Shown: positions 42,389-50,810 of the stretch, one piece after another
Layout: the number at the start of each line of letters is the position of its first letter
How positions within the stretch are numbered: the stretch's first letter is position 1
NCBI GenBank assembly: GCA_032027005.1
Contig: JAVSMW010000013.1
Span: forward strand, 58,429 to 122,428
DNA length: 64,000 nt
Source of the DNA: JAVSMW01 sp032027005
Lineage (GTDB): Bacteria > Bacillota > Thermincolia > Thermincolales > UBA2595
Reading direction: 5' to 3'
The notes under the pieces: generated by a model
Database searches by the model: none
The model's input: only the letters and a program-made list of their open reading frames with translations
Told to the model about the DNA's origin: nothing
Translations under genes and position numbers: made by a program

Positions 42389-43369
42389 CTACCCCCCGAT
42401 CTGATTCATAACACGCTTGTTGCCCTCCCATCCGGTTTGGGCCAGATCATGTTTTTCCGGTTTGTTGTTGATGGCAAGTTGGATTATGTCTGCAAGCTCC
42501 TGTTCAGATGCACCGCTGCGTAAAGGAACCCTTAAATCAATTTCTTTCGGTGACTGCAGACATGGCCGCAGCTGGCCTTCGGCTGTAAGCCGCACACGGT
42601 TGCAGCTGCCGCAAAAGTGGCTGCTGATAGGGCTGATAAAACCTACCGTACCGGGAGCACCCGGTATTCTGAAATACCTAGCAGGCCCACTCCCCATTAC
42701 CTTATCCTCAGGTACAAGTTCCCGCCGGCTTTTTATCATCTGCAGCAGCTCATCTGAGGATATATAGGCATCACGGGCCGCAAACTGGCTGGCCCCGATG
42801 GGCATTAATTCTATAAAACGCACATGGATAGGCATTTTAGTAGTTAGGTCCACAAAATCAAAGATCTCATCATCATTTAGTCCCCTGATGACAACAGTAT
42901 TTAATTTCACCGGCCCTAACCCGGCATCAGTTGCAGCTTCAATGCCCAGCCAGACCTTGCTAAACTGCCCGCAACGGGTAATTTCCTCAAACTTTTGGGG
43001 TGACAGAGTATCAAGGCTGATATTAACTCTGTTTAGACCGGCGTTCTTTAAGTCTTTAGCCATCTCAGGCAGCAATATCCCATTGGTGGTCAGGGAAATA
43101 TCTTTTATTTCCGGCATTTCACGGGTCTGTTTAATCAGATCTGTGATGCCTTTTCTGACCAAAGGCTCTCCGCCGGTAAACCTAACCTTTTTAATACCAA
43201 GGGACACAGCACTCCTGATAACTTTGACAATCTCCTCAAGGCGCAGGATTTCATCACAACTGCTCAGCTCTACACCCTCCGCAGGCATACAGTAAATGCA
43301 GCGAAGATTACACCTGTCAGTGACAGAAATTCTTAAATAGTCTATGTCGCGTTGGAAAGCATCATGCAT
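42389..43369 (-). CDS. moaA: GTP 3',8-cyclase MoaA (radical SAM)
   Basis: Radical SAM enzyme that starts molybdenum cofactor synthesis from GTP. The N-terminal cluster motif CNLRCIYC (in TDRCNLRCIYCMPAEG) binds SAM, KVRFTGGEPLVRKG follows, and the C-terminal cluster uses the cysteines in HFCGSCNRVRLTAEGQLRPCL. I chose the ATG at 43369 (MHDAFQRDIDYLRIS) with GGAGGAG 8 nt upstream. Upstream codons to 43516 translate part of a dispersed repeat. About 326 residues. The moaC start lies 5 nt after its stop. Confidence 0.96.
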   Translation of the reverse strand: MHDAFQRDIDYLRISVTDRCNLRCIYCMPAEGVELSSCDEILRLEEIVKVIRSAVSLGIKKVRFTGGEPLVRKGITDLIKQTREMPEIKDISLTTNGILLPEMAKDLKNAGLNRVNISLDTLSPQKFEEITRCGQFSKVWLGIEAATDAGLGPVKLNTVVIRGLNDDEIFDFVDLTTKMPIHVRFIELMPIGASQFAARDAYISSDELLQMIKSRRELVPEDKVMGSGPARYFRIPGAPGTVGFISPISSHFCGSCNRVRLTAEGQLRPCLQSPKEIDLRVPLRSGASEQELADIIQLAINNKPEKHDLAQTGWEGNKRVMNQIGG

Positions 43370-43436
43370 CAAAATTCTCCTCCCATCTAAGGCCCTGACA
43401 CCCGAAGAAATCATTTTGCACCCTAACCATTTTCTC

Positions 43437-43567
43437 CGATGGCTAATCGCCACTAAGGCTCCCGCTTCTATAAGCGGGAGACAAATAAGTGGCGCTAAGC
43501 CCCTGGATAAGTTCAACTAAACTTCAATTGGAGTTTAAAACTCCAACTGAAGTAAGTTTCACTTTAT
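43437..43567. repeat. Two-hairpin 130-nt element, copy A
   Basis: Plus strand CGATGGCTAATCGCCACTA pairs with TAAGTGGCGCTAAGCCCC around an inner hairpin CTCCCGCTT-CTAT-AAGCGGGAG. After GGATAAGTTCAACTA follows a second hairpin ACTTCAATTGGAGT-TTAAA-ACTCCAACTGAAGT and the end GTTTCACTTTAT. Copies B (50637) and C (55846) are nearly the same; copy D (14099) is shorter and reversed. The compensating changes in the stems preserve pairing. It separates moaA from the moeA-like gene and supplies the stop codon of the latter. Confidence 0.85.
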
Positions 43568-45495
43568 TTTGTACGGTAAACTATTTCACCGGTTGTCCGC
43601 ATACTATAGCCGCCAAGTTCTTCCACATTGCTCCGGAAGTCCTGGTTAGCCATGACCGCAAGTAATCCCGTGATAAAGGGAGTTCCCCAGAAGGCCTCAG
43701 GAATAACAAGGTCGTAGCGTTCTTCTGTCAGAGGATAAAAATCAAGTTTTAAGGCGTTAGCCGCCGCCAGTATACCCAGACCGACATCGGCACTTCCACC
43801 GGCAACCGCCGCCGCAACTGCTAAATGGGTATATTCTTCCCTATCATAACCATTAATCTGTTGGGGGTTAATCCCCTCTTTACGCAGGTGGTAATCAAGG
43901 AGCAGCCTGGTTCCGGCACCCTTCTGCCGATTGATCAATCTCACCCTAGGTCTGGTCAGGTCCCGAATACGCCTGACTTCCAGCGGGTTTCCCTTGGGCA
44001 CGATAAAACCCTGCTGTCTGTAAAGCAAATTGACAATAACCATGGGAGCATCGCCAAAAACCTTTTTAACATAAGAGATATTATACTCCCCTGTTTCCTC
44101 ATCTAACAAATGAATCCCTGTCAGGTGAGCTTCACCTCTTTTCAGAGCCAACAGCCCCCCCAGGCTGCCCACATGGGCAGAGGAAAGGGTTTTATCCGGA
44201 AAAAGCTTTTTCAGATAATTGCCCAATATATCAATTGAGACATCGTGACTGCCCACAATCACAGTGGTATTCTCGATTTCAGAACGGCTGCGCAGGAGTT
44301 TAACATTAACCTCCGCTCCGGCGTCAAAACCTTCGGTCAGCCGCGGAACCTGTAATATACCATCTGCCCTGATCAGCGAACTCAAGACTCCGGCTCCCCT
44401 GGAAATTGGTGTAGCCATAATCTTGTCACCAACCTGCCCCAGCTTAACCCGCACAAATTCGTCGACCCCCTGGGGCGAAACCAGTTTGCGGGCCAGTGTC
44501 GCCGTAACGGTCGGGGCGGGAGGCAGCGTGAGACCTGCCTTGGCTGCGATTATTGGTTTCAGAAAAAGCTCGGAATTGAGAATTGCCGCTACCGGATAGC
44601 CCGGCACACCGATTACCGGTTTTCCGTCAACAATGCCTAATACCACAGGTTTTCCCGGTTTTACGGCTACCCCGTGGACCAGAACCTCCCCCAATTCCCT
44701 GATGATAGCAGAAGTAAAATCCTCCGAACCTGCCGAAGAGCCTGCATTGATGACGACTATATCAGACGAGGCCAGGACTTCCTTGACCCGCTCTTTCAAT
44801 AACTGATAGTCGTCCACAGTGATTCCGCACCTGACCGGCTTACCGCCCCATTGTTCAATAAGCCCGCAGATAACTCTGGAATTACATTCAATAATATCCC
44901 CGGGTTTTAATGCAGAACCGGGCTGTACCAGCTCGGTTCCGGTCGGCATCACTGTTACCACAGGATGGGGCCGGACAGGGATTTCGGTAACTCCCCCCGA
45001 CAATATTCCCCCTATATCCATCGGCCTCAATAAGTGATTGGCCGGGACAATCATCTCTGTGGCCACGATATCTTCGCCCATCGGGCGAACATGCTGCCAG
45101 GGTGCGGCTGCAGCCACTATTTCTATTTCCACAGCTGAGGCAAAATGGATCTGCTCAATCATTATTACTGCATTACAATTATCTGGCAGCGGGTCACCGG
45201 TATCAACCGGGAATGCGTTAACTTCTAACTTAAGTCTGACAGGTGAAGTTTCAGCAGCCATAAATGTATCTTCTGCCCTCACAGCCACACCATCCATAGC
45301 CGAGGCGTGGTAAAAGGGGGATGATATCCTGGCAAAGACCGGTTCTGCGGTAATCCGGCCTAATGCCATATCAACAGCTGCCATTTCGGCCGGTAAAGGA
45401 TCAAAAGCCCCTATTTCGCGCAATCTGTTAAAATATTTGCTCATTGCCTCCTCCAGAGGCGTGTTTTCCAAGTATATATTTCGTTTAACCAGCAT
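43564..45495 (-). CDS. MoeA-type molybdopterin molybdenumtransferase fused to a substrate-binding (PBP-like) domain
   Basis: About 643 residues. The first 400 are MoeA-like: SPFYHASAMDGVAVRAEDT, VDTGDPLPDNCNAVIMIE, TGTELVQPG, NAGSSAGSEDFTSAII and GKPVIGVPGYPVAAILN. From about 415 a domain of the LysR-effector or molybdate-binding type follows (VIVGSHDVSIDILGNYLKKLFPDKTLSSAHVGSLGGLLALKRGEAHLTGIHLLD). Such fusions recur in anaerobes; the extra domain may bind molybdate or tungstate. That is inference. Start at the ATG 45495 after AGGTGGTG. The stop lies in repeat copy A. It follows moeA by 35 nt. Confidence 0.88.
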   Translation of the reverse strand: MLVKRNIYLENTPLEEAMSKYFNRLREIGAFDPLPAEMAAVDMALGRITAEPVFARISSPFYHASAMDGVAVRAEDTFMAAETSPVRLKLEVNAFPVDTGDPLPDNCNAVIMIEQIHFASAVEIEIVAAAAPWQHVRPMGEDIVATEMIVPANHLLRPMDIGGILSGGVTEIPVRPHPVVTVMPTGTELVQPGSALKPGDIIECNSRVICGLIEQWGGKPVRCGITVDDYQLLKERVKEVLASSDIVVINAGSSAGSEDFTSAIIRELGEVLVHGVAVKPGKPVVLGIVDGKPVIGVPGYPVAAILNSELFLKPIIAAKAGLTLPPAPTVTATLARKLVSPQGVDEFVRVKLGQVGDKIMATPISRGAGVLSSLIRADGILQVPRLTEGFDAGAEVNVKLLRSRSEIENTTVIVGSHDVSIDILGNYLKKLFPDKTLSSAHVGSLGGLLALKRGEAHLTGIHLLDEETGEYNISYVKKVFGDAPMVIVNLLYRQQGFIVPKGNPLEVRRIRDLTRPRVRLINRQKGAGTRLLLDYHLRKEGINPQQINGYDREEYTHLAVAAAVAGGSADVGLGILAAANALKLDFYPLTEERYDLVIPEAFWGTPFITGLLAVMANQDFRSNVEELGGYSMRTTGEIVYRTK

Positions 45496-45530
45496 GAACA
45501 CCACCTAAATATAGAGAGATCCTGACACAG

Positions 45531-46769
45531 TTAGAATAAAATAACATCAACGGTTTGACCGGCCGCCAAACCCTCCTGGGTCATTGGTATAATCACAATC
45601 CCATCAGCTTTAACCATTGTTGTGATGAGACCGGATTTACCCAGCACAGGTTCGGCCATGAGCTTTCCTTCAACTTCCCTTACTACAACTCTGAGATAGT
45701 CCACCCGTCCACTGGCTGAAGCCATGCTTCTGCCCATTTGGGCTTTGACAGTCCTGCGCTGGGGATCGGTAAACCCTAAACCAAGGCCAGCCCTAATTAA
45801 GGGAATTAAAAATATGTCGGCCAAGACCATCGCAGACACCGGATGTCCCGGCAGCCCAAAAACCGGCTTATTCTGCACTACCCCAAGGATAGTTGGCTTC
45901 CCGGGCTTTACAGAGATACCATGGACCAATACTCCGGGCTGCCCCAGAGAATTGAACACCTCGGAAGTCACATCCCTGGTGCCTACTGAACTCCCGCCGG
46001 AGACTACAACAATATCTGTAACGTCCAGGGCCTGCCTGACCGCCGTCTCCAGCTGCCTGAAATCATCTGGCACACGTCCGAACATAACAGGCTGTCCGCC
46101 AGCTTGTTCAATAATACCGCTCAGAGAATATGCGTTGATGTCCCTGATTTGGCCGGGGCCTGGCACCTTTGCAGGGTCAATAATCTCATCTCCTGTTGAC
46201 ATAATCCCTACCCGCGGTTTTCGCACCACAGGACAGGAAACAATACCTATCCCTGCCAAAGCACCCATTTCCTGCGGCCTGATCACTGTACCCGCCCGGA
46301 CCAGGTTCGCACCTTCAGCTATGTCTTCTCCCCGCTGGACTACATTCTCACCAGGCGCTGCGGGCCTGCCCACCAATAAAGTGCGGCTATCCAACTGCTC
46401 GGTGTATTCCACCATCACCACTGCATCTGCCCCCTCGGGAAGCATTCCGCCGGTGGAAATTTTTACTGCCTGCCCTGGGCCCACGGGTATGTCAGCATTT
46501 TGGCCCATCATTACTTCACCGGTAATATCCAGCATGGCAGGCATTGATTCACTGGCTCCAAAAGTATCCCTGGCCCTGACAGCAAACCCGTCCATAGTCG
46601 AACGGCTAAAATCAGGAACATTTATATCTGACTTGACGTCTTTGCCCAGAACACGGCCAAGAGAGTTTGTGAGGGGAACATCTTCAATTTTCAACTCAGG
46701 CAGAACAATGTTTTGCCGAAAAATATCCCAGGCTTGTTCAACAGACATAAGTTTAAAAAGCTCTACCAT
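45531..46769 (-). CDS. moeA: Molybdopterin molybdenumtransferase MoeA
   Basis: Inserts metal into adenylated molybdopterin. Visible are PDFSRSTMDGFAVRARDTFG at about 55-75, VKISTGGMLPEGADAVVMVEYTE, STGDEIIDP, VSGGSSVGTRDVTSEVF and KPVFGLPGHPVSAMV. 412 residues. GGAGGG precedes the ATG. With the second MoeA downstream this gives two transferases, a common situation in organisms that use both molybdenum and tungsten enzymes. It starts 18 nt after the second small cysteine protein gene. Confidence 0.95.
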   Translation of the reverse strand: MVELFKLMSVEQAWDIFRQNIVLPELKIEDVPLTNSLGRVLGKDVKSDINVPDFSRSTMDGFAVRARDTFGASESMPAMLDITGEVMMGQNADIPVGPGQAVKISTGGMLPEGADAVVMVEYTEQLDSRTLLVGRPAAPGENVVQRGEDIAEGANLVRAGTVIRPQEMGALAGIGIVSCPVVRKPRVGIMSTGDEIIDPAKVPGPGQIRDINAYSLSGIIEQAGGQPVMFGRVPDDFRQLETAVRQALDVTDIVVVSGGSSVGTRDVTSEVFNSLGQPGVLVHGISVKPGKPTILGVVQNKPVFGLPGHPVSAMVLADIFLIPLIRAGLGLGFTDPQRRTVKAQMGRSMASASGRVDYLRVVVREVEGKLMAEPVLGKSGLITTMVKADGIVIIPMTQEGLAAGQTVDVILF

Positions 46770-46787
46770 GGCACCCTCCGGTTTATA

Positions 46788-46967
46788 TTAAAAACACCCT
46801 AATTCACAATCAGAGATCTTAATTTTCAGTTTATCGAGTGCTTTACCAATCATATCTATTTCCACGCCCAGCCGTTCAGCCAGGCTATGAGCATCCACAC
46901 AGCTTATCTCGCCTTCCGGTGCGGCATTCCTAACAGCCTCAAGTATTTTAGCCGGAACTTCACACAT
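46788..46967 (-). CDS. 59-residue three-cysteine protein behind a Moco riboswitch (paralogue 2)
   Basis: A small gene starting at the ATG 46967, with AGGAG 8 nt upstream, and ending in TAA. The protein begins MCEVPAKILEAV, has ISCVDAHSLAERLGVE in the middle and ends KISDCELGCF. It aligns without gaps to the product of 47237-47416: 40 of 59 residues are identical by my count. Cysteines at 23, 54 and 58 and the terminal LGCF are shared. The helix pattern resembles a small winged helix. I know no named family. The moeA start is 18 nt downstream, so it belongs to the cofactor operon. Confidence 0.8.
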   Translation of the reverse strand: MCEVPAKILEAVRNAAPEGEISCVDAHSLAERLGVEIDMIGKALDKLKIKISDCELGCF

Positions 46968-47019
46968 TGCAAAATCTCCTATACTTATTTTCCCAGTTTA
47001 TCCAATCAATATTACTCAA

Positions 47020-47049
47020 AAAAACAAAAAACATCCTGGAAGGGATGTT
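47020..47049 (-). terminator. Terminator of Moco riboswitch 1
   Basis: Minus strand ACATCCCTTCCAGGATGT followed by TTTTTGTTTTTTTGAG, just after the aptamer and 50 nt before the small gene. Almost the same hairpin follows riboswitch 2. Confidence 0.85.
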
Positions 47050-47058
47050 TATTCAACA

Positions 47059-47180
47059 TTCTCCTTTCCATACCGGGAGGCATTACGGTTTCCCCTAATA
47101 CCCTTAAACCGGCGCATCACCGGTTTTGGCCGACAGCCCATACCATATTTCGGCTCTAGGGCTGTCAGCTCGGAGTCATC
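47059..47180 (-). promoter_or_regulatory. Moco-type riboswitch 1 (molybdenum or tungsten cofactor)
   Basis: Minus strand: ACTCCGAG at the 5' side (about 47177-47169), GGCCAAAACCGG with a small CCGGT hairpin, then GGGGAAACCGTAATGCCTCC and GGAAAGGAGA at the 3' side. These are the conserved blocks of the Moco RNA motif. A terminator follows at once, so it controls transcription of the second small gene and moeA onward. A P3-like hairpin is present, which in the published description favours molybdenum over tungsten cofactor; I hold that only weakly. Confidence 0.85.
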
Positions 47181-47236
47181 ATACCTGGTTGGATTTGCCT
47201 CCAACATTTTACTAATAAGCAATACAATGGCTTACC

Positions 47237-47416
47237 TTAGAAACACCCTAACTGGCAGTCTTTAATCTTGATTTTCAGCTCATCAGCTGCTTTGCCAACC
47301 ATTATAAGTTCCACACCAAGCTTTTCAGCTAAACTATGGGCGGCAACACAACTAAGCTTACCATCTGTAGCAGCATTTTTTACAGCCTCAAGTAAATTTG
47401 CAGGAATTTTGTCCAT
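47237..47416 (-). CDS. 59-residue three-cysteine protein behind a Moco riboswitch (paralogue 1)
   Basis: The ATG at 47416 lies 9 nt after AAGGAG; another ATG at 47425 abuts that site and is less likely. The protein begins MDKIPANLLEAV, contains LSCVAAHSLAEKLGVE and ends KIKDCQLGCF, matching the paralogue at 46788-46967 along its whole length. Three cysteines (23, 54, 58) and His27 are conserved, enough to bind a metal or an iron-sulfur cluster; this is inference. It sits alone between two riboswitch-terminator units, so its dose can differ from that of the operon downstream. Confidence 0.8.
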   Translation of the reverse strand: MDKIPANLLEAVKNAATDGKLSCVAAHSLAEKLGVELIMVGKAADELKIKIKDCQLGCF

Positions 47417-47476
47417 TTTCAACATCTCCTTAGCTTATTTTTCGGTTGCCCTAAATAGTTTACAATAAAACAAAAA

Positions 47477-47494
47477 ACATCCTGGAAAGGATGC
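47477..47494 (-). terminator. Terminator of Moco riboswitch 2
   Basis: Minus strand GCATCCTTTCCAGGATGT followed by TTTTTGTTTTA, between aptamer and small gene 1. Confidence 0.85.
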
Positions 47495-47506
47495 AACAAA
47501 ACAACC

Positions 47507-47628
47507 TTCTCCTTTCCAAATAGGAGGCATCACGGTTTCCCACAATGCCCTCAAACCGATGCTTCCAGCGGTTTTGGCCAGCAGCCCGTACCGCATCATG
47601 GCTTAGGGCTGGTAACTCGGAGTACATA
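47507..47628 (-). promoter_or_regulatory. Moco-type riboswitch 2
   Basis: Minus strand: ACTCCGAG (about 47624-47616), GCTGGCCAAAACCGC, TGGGAAACCGTGATGCCTCC, and GGAAAGGAGA at the 3' end. Parallel to riboswitch 1, with differences mainly in stems and loops. It heads the whole locus. No gene or promoter that I can point to lies between it and the assembly gap at 47736. Confidence 0.85.
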
Positions 47629-47735
47629 TTTATGTTTATTAGATATTATACCTTCTTTAGTCTGATTTTTCAATTATTTTTTCTATTGCGTTATTTTTTC
47701 TATTGCGCGTTTTTACAGTTTCAATTTGTCAAGAA

Positions 47736-48531
47736 NNNNNNNNNNNNNNNNNNNNNNNNNNNNNNNNNNNNNNNNNNNNNNNNNNNNNNNNNNNNNNNNN
47801 NNNNNNNNNNNNNNNNNNNNNNNNNNNNNNNNNNNNNNNNNNNNNNNNNNNNNNNNNNNNNNNNNNNNNNNNNNNNNNNNNNNNNNNNNNNNNNNNNNNN
47901 NNNNNNNNNNNNNNNNNNNNNNNNNNNNNNNNNNNNNNNNNNNNNNNNNNNNNNNNNNNNNNNNNNNNNNNNNNNNNNNNNNNNNNNNNNNNNNNNNNNN
48001 NNNNNNNNNNNNNNNNNNNNNNNNNNNNNNNNNNNNNNNNNNNNNNNNNNNNNNNNNNNNNNNNNNNNNNNNNNNNNNNNNNNNNNNNNNNNNNNNNNNN
48101 NNNNNNNNNNNNNNNNNNNNNNNNNNNNNNNNNNNNNNNNNNNNNNNNNNNNNNNNNNNNNNNNNNNNNNNNNNNNNNNNNNNNNNNNNNNNNNNNNNNN
48201 NNNNNNNNNNNNNNNNNNNNNNNNNNNNNNNNNNNNNNNNNNNNNNNNNNNNNNNNNNNNNNNNNNNNNNNNNNNNNNNNNNNNNNNNNNNNNNNNNNNN
48301 NNNNNNNNNNNNNNNNNNNNNNNNNNNNNNNNNNNNNNNNNNNNNNNNNNNNNNNNNNNNNNNNNNNNNNNNNNNNNNNNNNNNNNNNNNNNNNNNNNNN
48401 NNNNNNNNNNNNNNNNNNNNNNNNNNNNNNNNNNNNNNNNNNNNNNNNNNNNNNNNNNNNNNNNNNNNNNNNNNNNNNNNNNNNNNNNNNNNNNNNNNNN
48501 NNNNNNNNNNNNNNNNNNNNNNNNNNNNNNN
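47736..48531. other. Assembly gap (796 unknown bases)
   Basis: Run of N. The promoter of the molybdenum-cofactor locus and possibly another gene may be hidden here. The flanks (47640-47735 and 48532-48606) are AT-rich with no recognisable gene. Confidence 1.
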
Positions 48532-48606
48532 TCACTTGAAAACTTCTCCGTTTTTGGGGTGAAGTCCTTTCTTTGTTCTTGGAAAACCTTGATTTTCTAA
48601 GGCTAA

Positions 48607-48957
48607 TTAATTTGCAAAATGCTCAATTAATAATCCTACCTGTAATTTAGAAAGTTTAAGATAATTTATAATTTGCGACTCATGTATTGGCAATAAAGTT
48701 CCAACAGATTTTAATTCTACAACAATCCTTTGTTCAACCAGTAAGTCAGCACGAAAACCAGAGTTAAAGATTTTCCCCTTATAGACGATTGGGATAAATT
48801 TTTGTCTTTCGTAATTAATTTTTTGGCAATCAAATTCGTAACAAAGACACTCCTCGTAAACACTTTCAAATAATCCCGGCCCCATATTCCTATGTACTTC
48901 TATTGCTGACCCTATTATTTTTTGTGTTATCAAATTTTGTTCATTTTTTGTATTCAA
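48607..48957 (-). CDS. GxxExxY family protein
   Basis: A 116-residue protein with the family signature GPGLFESVYEECL at about residues 26-38 and a PD-(D/E)XK-like core (GFRADLLVEQRIVVELKSV). It is usually found near mobile or structured loci and is of unknown biochemical role. The C-terminus (LQVGLLIEHFAN) stops slightly before the usual family end. TTG start with GGGGGG upstream. It lies next to the assembly gap and is not in an evident operon. Confidence 0.85.
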   Translation of the reverse strand: MNTKNEQNLITQKIIGSAIEVHRNMGPGLFESVYEECLCYEFDCQKINYERQKFIPIVYKGKIFNSGFRADLLVEQRIVVELKSVGTLLPIHESQIINYLKLSKLQVGLLIEHFAN

Positions 48958-49050
48958 CCAACTACCCCCCTTTCCAACTTCTAATTAATTTAACTATTTT
49001 TGGGGCTAAATTCAATGATAAATTGATGATTTATTAGTAACAACTATGGT

Positions 49051-49071
49051 TCTCTGCGCCTCTGCGGTGTG
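49051..49071. repeat. Single arm of the ACCACAGAG repeat family
   Basis: TCTCTGCGCCTCTGCGGTGTG, the complement of the CACAGAGGCACAGAGA-type arm seen at 12245 and 55012. No second arm nearby. Confidence 0.5.
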
Positions 49072-49114
49072 TTTTATTTTTTTAGCTAAGATTATTGCAC
49101 TTTAACCTCATAAC

Positions 49115-49145
49115 GCAAAAAAGCAGCAACCCTAAGGTCACTGCT
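49115..49145 (-). terminator. Terminator of the PIN-PhoH gene
   Basis: Minus strand AGCAGTGACC-TTAG-GGTTGCTGCT followed by TTTTTTGCG, 25 nt after the stop. Confidence 0.75.
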
Positions 49146-49169
49146 CTAATCATGTTTTATCCTGTTTAC

Positions 49170-50552
49170 TTAAATCAATTCCGCCGCTGTCTGGGCCAGT
49201 TCTGAGCGTTCCCCTTTGACAAAGGTTACGTGGCCGGCCAGTTTGACTCCTTTAAATTTCTCAACGATATAAGTCAGTCCGTTGCTGCTGGCGTCCAGGT
49301 AAGGATGGTCAATCTGCTGGGGGTCACCGGTTAAAACAATTTTAGTGCCCTCGCCCGCGCGGGTCAGAATTGTTTTGACTTCATGCGGGGTTAGGTTCTG
49401 GGCCTCATCAACAACCAGATATTGGCGAGGCATGGTTCTGCCCCTGATATAAGTGATAGCTTCCAGTTCCAACTGGCCCTTTTCCTTAAAGTAATGGACC
49501 ATGGTCTCAATATTGTTGGACTTGGCCTTTACATTTTCGTTTTTGTCACCTTTATCCTTTTTGGCTTCTTTACCGGAATTAAAAATATACTCCAGGTTGT
49601 CATAGATGGGACTCATCCATGGTCTCATTTTCTCATCCTTGTCACCGGGCAGAAACCCGATATCATTGCCTAAAGGAATAACCGGTCTGGTTACCACAAG
49701 TTTTTTGTAAACCTCCAAATCAATGGTCTTTTCCAGTCCGGCTGCCACCGCCAGCAGCGTTTTCCCCGTTCCGGCCTGGCCGACCAGGGTCACCAGCTTG
49801 ATACTGTCATCCATCAGTAATTCCATGGCATACCTTTGTTCCTTATTGCGGGCTCTGATGCCCCAGGCATCTTCATTGGAAAAAATCAAGGGAACCAAAC
49901 CTTTTTTGTCCGCATTATAGCGGCACAAAGCCGACTGACCGCTGTTATTAATATCTACGAGAGACACAAATTGGTTGGAATAAAGGGCTTCCGGGTCACC
50001 ATCTTCCCTTTCCCATGGAATAAAACTGTTGGTGTAAAATTGATTAATCAATTCCGAAGCTACCTTCAGCTCTACCGTTCCAGTATATAACTCGTCAAGA
50101 TTTACTTTATCGGTCTTGTAGTCTTCAGCCTCAATACCTGCCACATCTGCCTTAATTCGCAGATACGTATCCTTGGTTACCAGCGCAACCTTAGTGTCAG
50201 GGAATTCTTCTTTGTATGCCATTGCAACTGCCAGGATTCTGTTGTCGGCTTTAAACTGTTCTAAGCTTGCTGACAGTTTTTCCAGTTTCTGATGATTGAG
50301 TTCAACCTTTAAGATTCCGCCGTTATCTAATGGCACTCCTTCAAATATCTTACCTTTATGGCGGAGTTCATCAATTAACTTTGCTACCCGCCGGGCATTT
50401 CTTCCTACCTCATCCGGCCGGCGTTTAACATTATCTAACTCTTCAATAGCGATTAGGGGAATGACCACTTGATTATCCTGGAATTTCAGGATTGCCTGGG
50501 GGTCATGCAGAAGGACATTAGTATCAATGATAAAAATTTTTTTCAAATTCAT
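49170..50552 (-). CDS. PIN-PhoH family ATPase/ribonuclease
   Basis: A 460-residue two-domain protein. The N-terminal PIN domain (about 1-150) starts KIFIIDTNVLLHDPQAIL and has VALVTKDTYLRIKADVAG. The C-terminal PhoH-like P-loop domain has Walker A GQAGTGKTLLA at about 255-265, VTRPVIPLGNDIGFLPGDKDEKMRPWM, Walker B YLVVDEAQNLTPHE and LTGDPQQIDHPYL. PhoH2-type proteins of this layout unwind and cut RNA; the cellular substrate here is unknown. Start at the ATG 50552. It is separated from bshC by repeat copy B. Confidence 0.92.
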   Translation of the reverse strand: MNLKKIFIIDTNVLLHDPQAILKFQDNQVVIPLIAIEELDNVKRRPDEVGRNARRVAKLIDELRHKGKIFEGVPLDNGGILKVELNHQKLEKLSASLEQFKADNRILAVAMAYKEEFPDTKVALVTKDTYLRIKADVAGIEAEDYKTDKVNLDELYTGTVELKVASELINQFYTNSFIPWEREDGDPEALYSNQFVSLVDINNSGQSALCRYNADKKGLVPLIFSNEDAWGIRARNKEQRYAMELLMDDSIKLVTLVGQAGTGKTLLAVAAGLEKTIDLEVYKKLVVTRPVIPLGNDIGFLPGDKDEKMRPWMSPIYDNLEYIFNSGKEAKKDKGDKNENVKAKSNNIETMVHYFKEKGQLELEAITYIRGRTMPRQYLVVDEAQNLTPHEVKTILTRAGEGTKIVLTGDPQQIDHPYLDASSNGLTYIVEKFKGVKLAGHVTFVKGERSELAQTAAELI

Positions 50553-50636
50553 CGCCGCCTTTCATTATCCAATTGGTACCCATATACATTATTTCGACAT
50601 AATGCGATTCTTTCCTCTATTTTGTCCTTATTAATC

Positions 50637-50763
50637 CGATGGCTAAGCGTCACTAAGTCTCCCGCTTTTGAAAGCGGGCGATAAGTGGCGCTAAGCCCCT
50701 GGATAAGTTCAACTAAACTTCAGGTGGAGTTTAATACTCCACCTGAAGTAAGTTTCACTTTAT
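50637..50763. repeat. Two-hairpin 130-nt element, copy B
   Basis: CGATGGCTAAGCGTCACTA / TAAGTGGCGCTAAGCCCC around CTCCCGCTTTTGAAAGCGGG, then AACTTCAGGTGGAGT-TTAAT-ACTCCACCTGAAGT and GTTTCACTTTAT. The second stem differs from copy A on both strands (AGGTGG/CCACCT against AATTGG/CCAACT), so pairing is kept. Lies between the phoH start and the bshC stop. Confidence 0.85.
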
Positions 50764-50810
50764 AATATGCCGACATTGTCTTCCGATGTTAACGAAATCC
50801 CCGCCTGGCT

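Noticed and set aside
42389..43516. A 49-residue N-terminal extension of moaA
   Set aside because: The extra codons translate the two-hairpin repeat and spacer; a good ribosome site precedes the ATG at 43369.
47545..48600. Long open frames spanning the N run
   Set aside because: They consist of unknown residues; only the assembly gap keeps them open.
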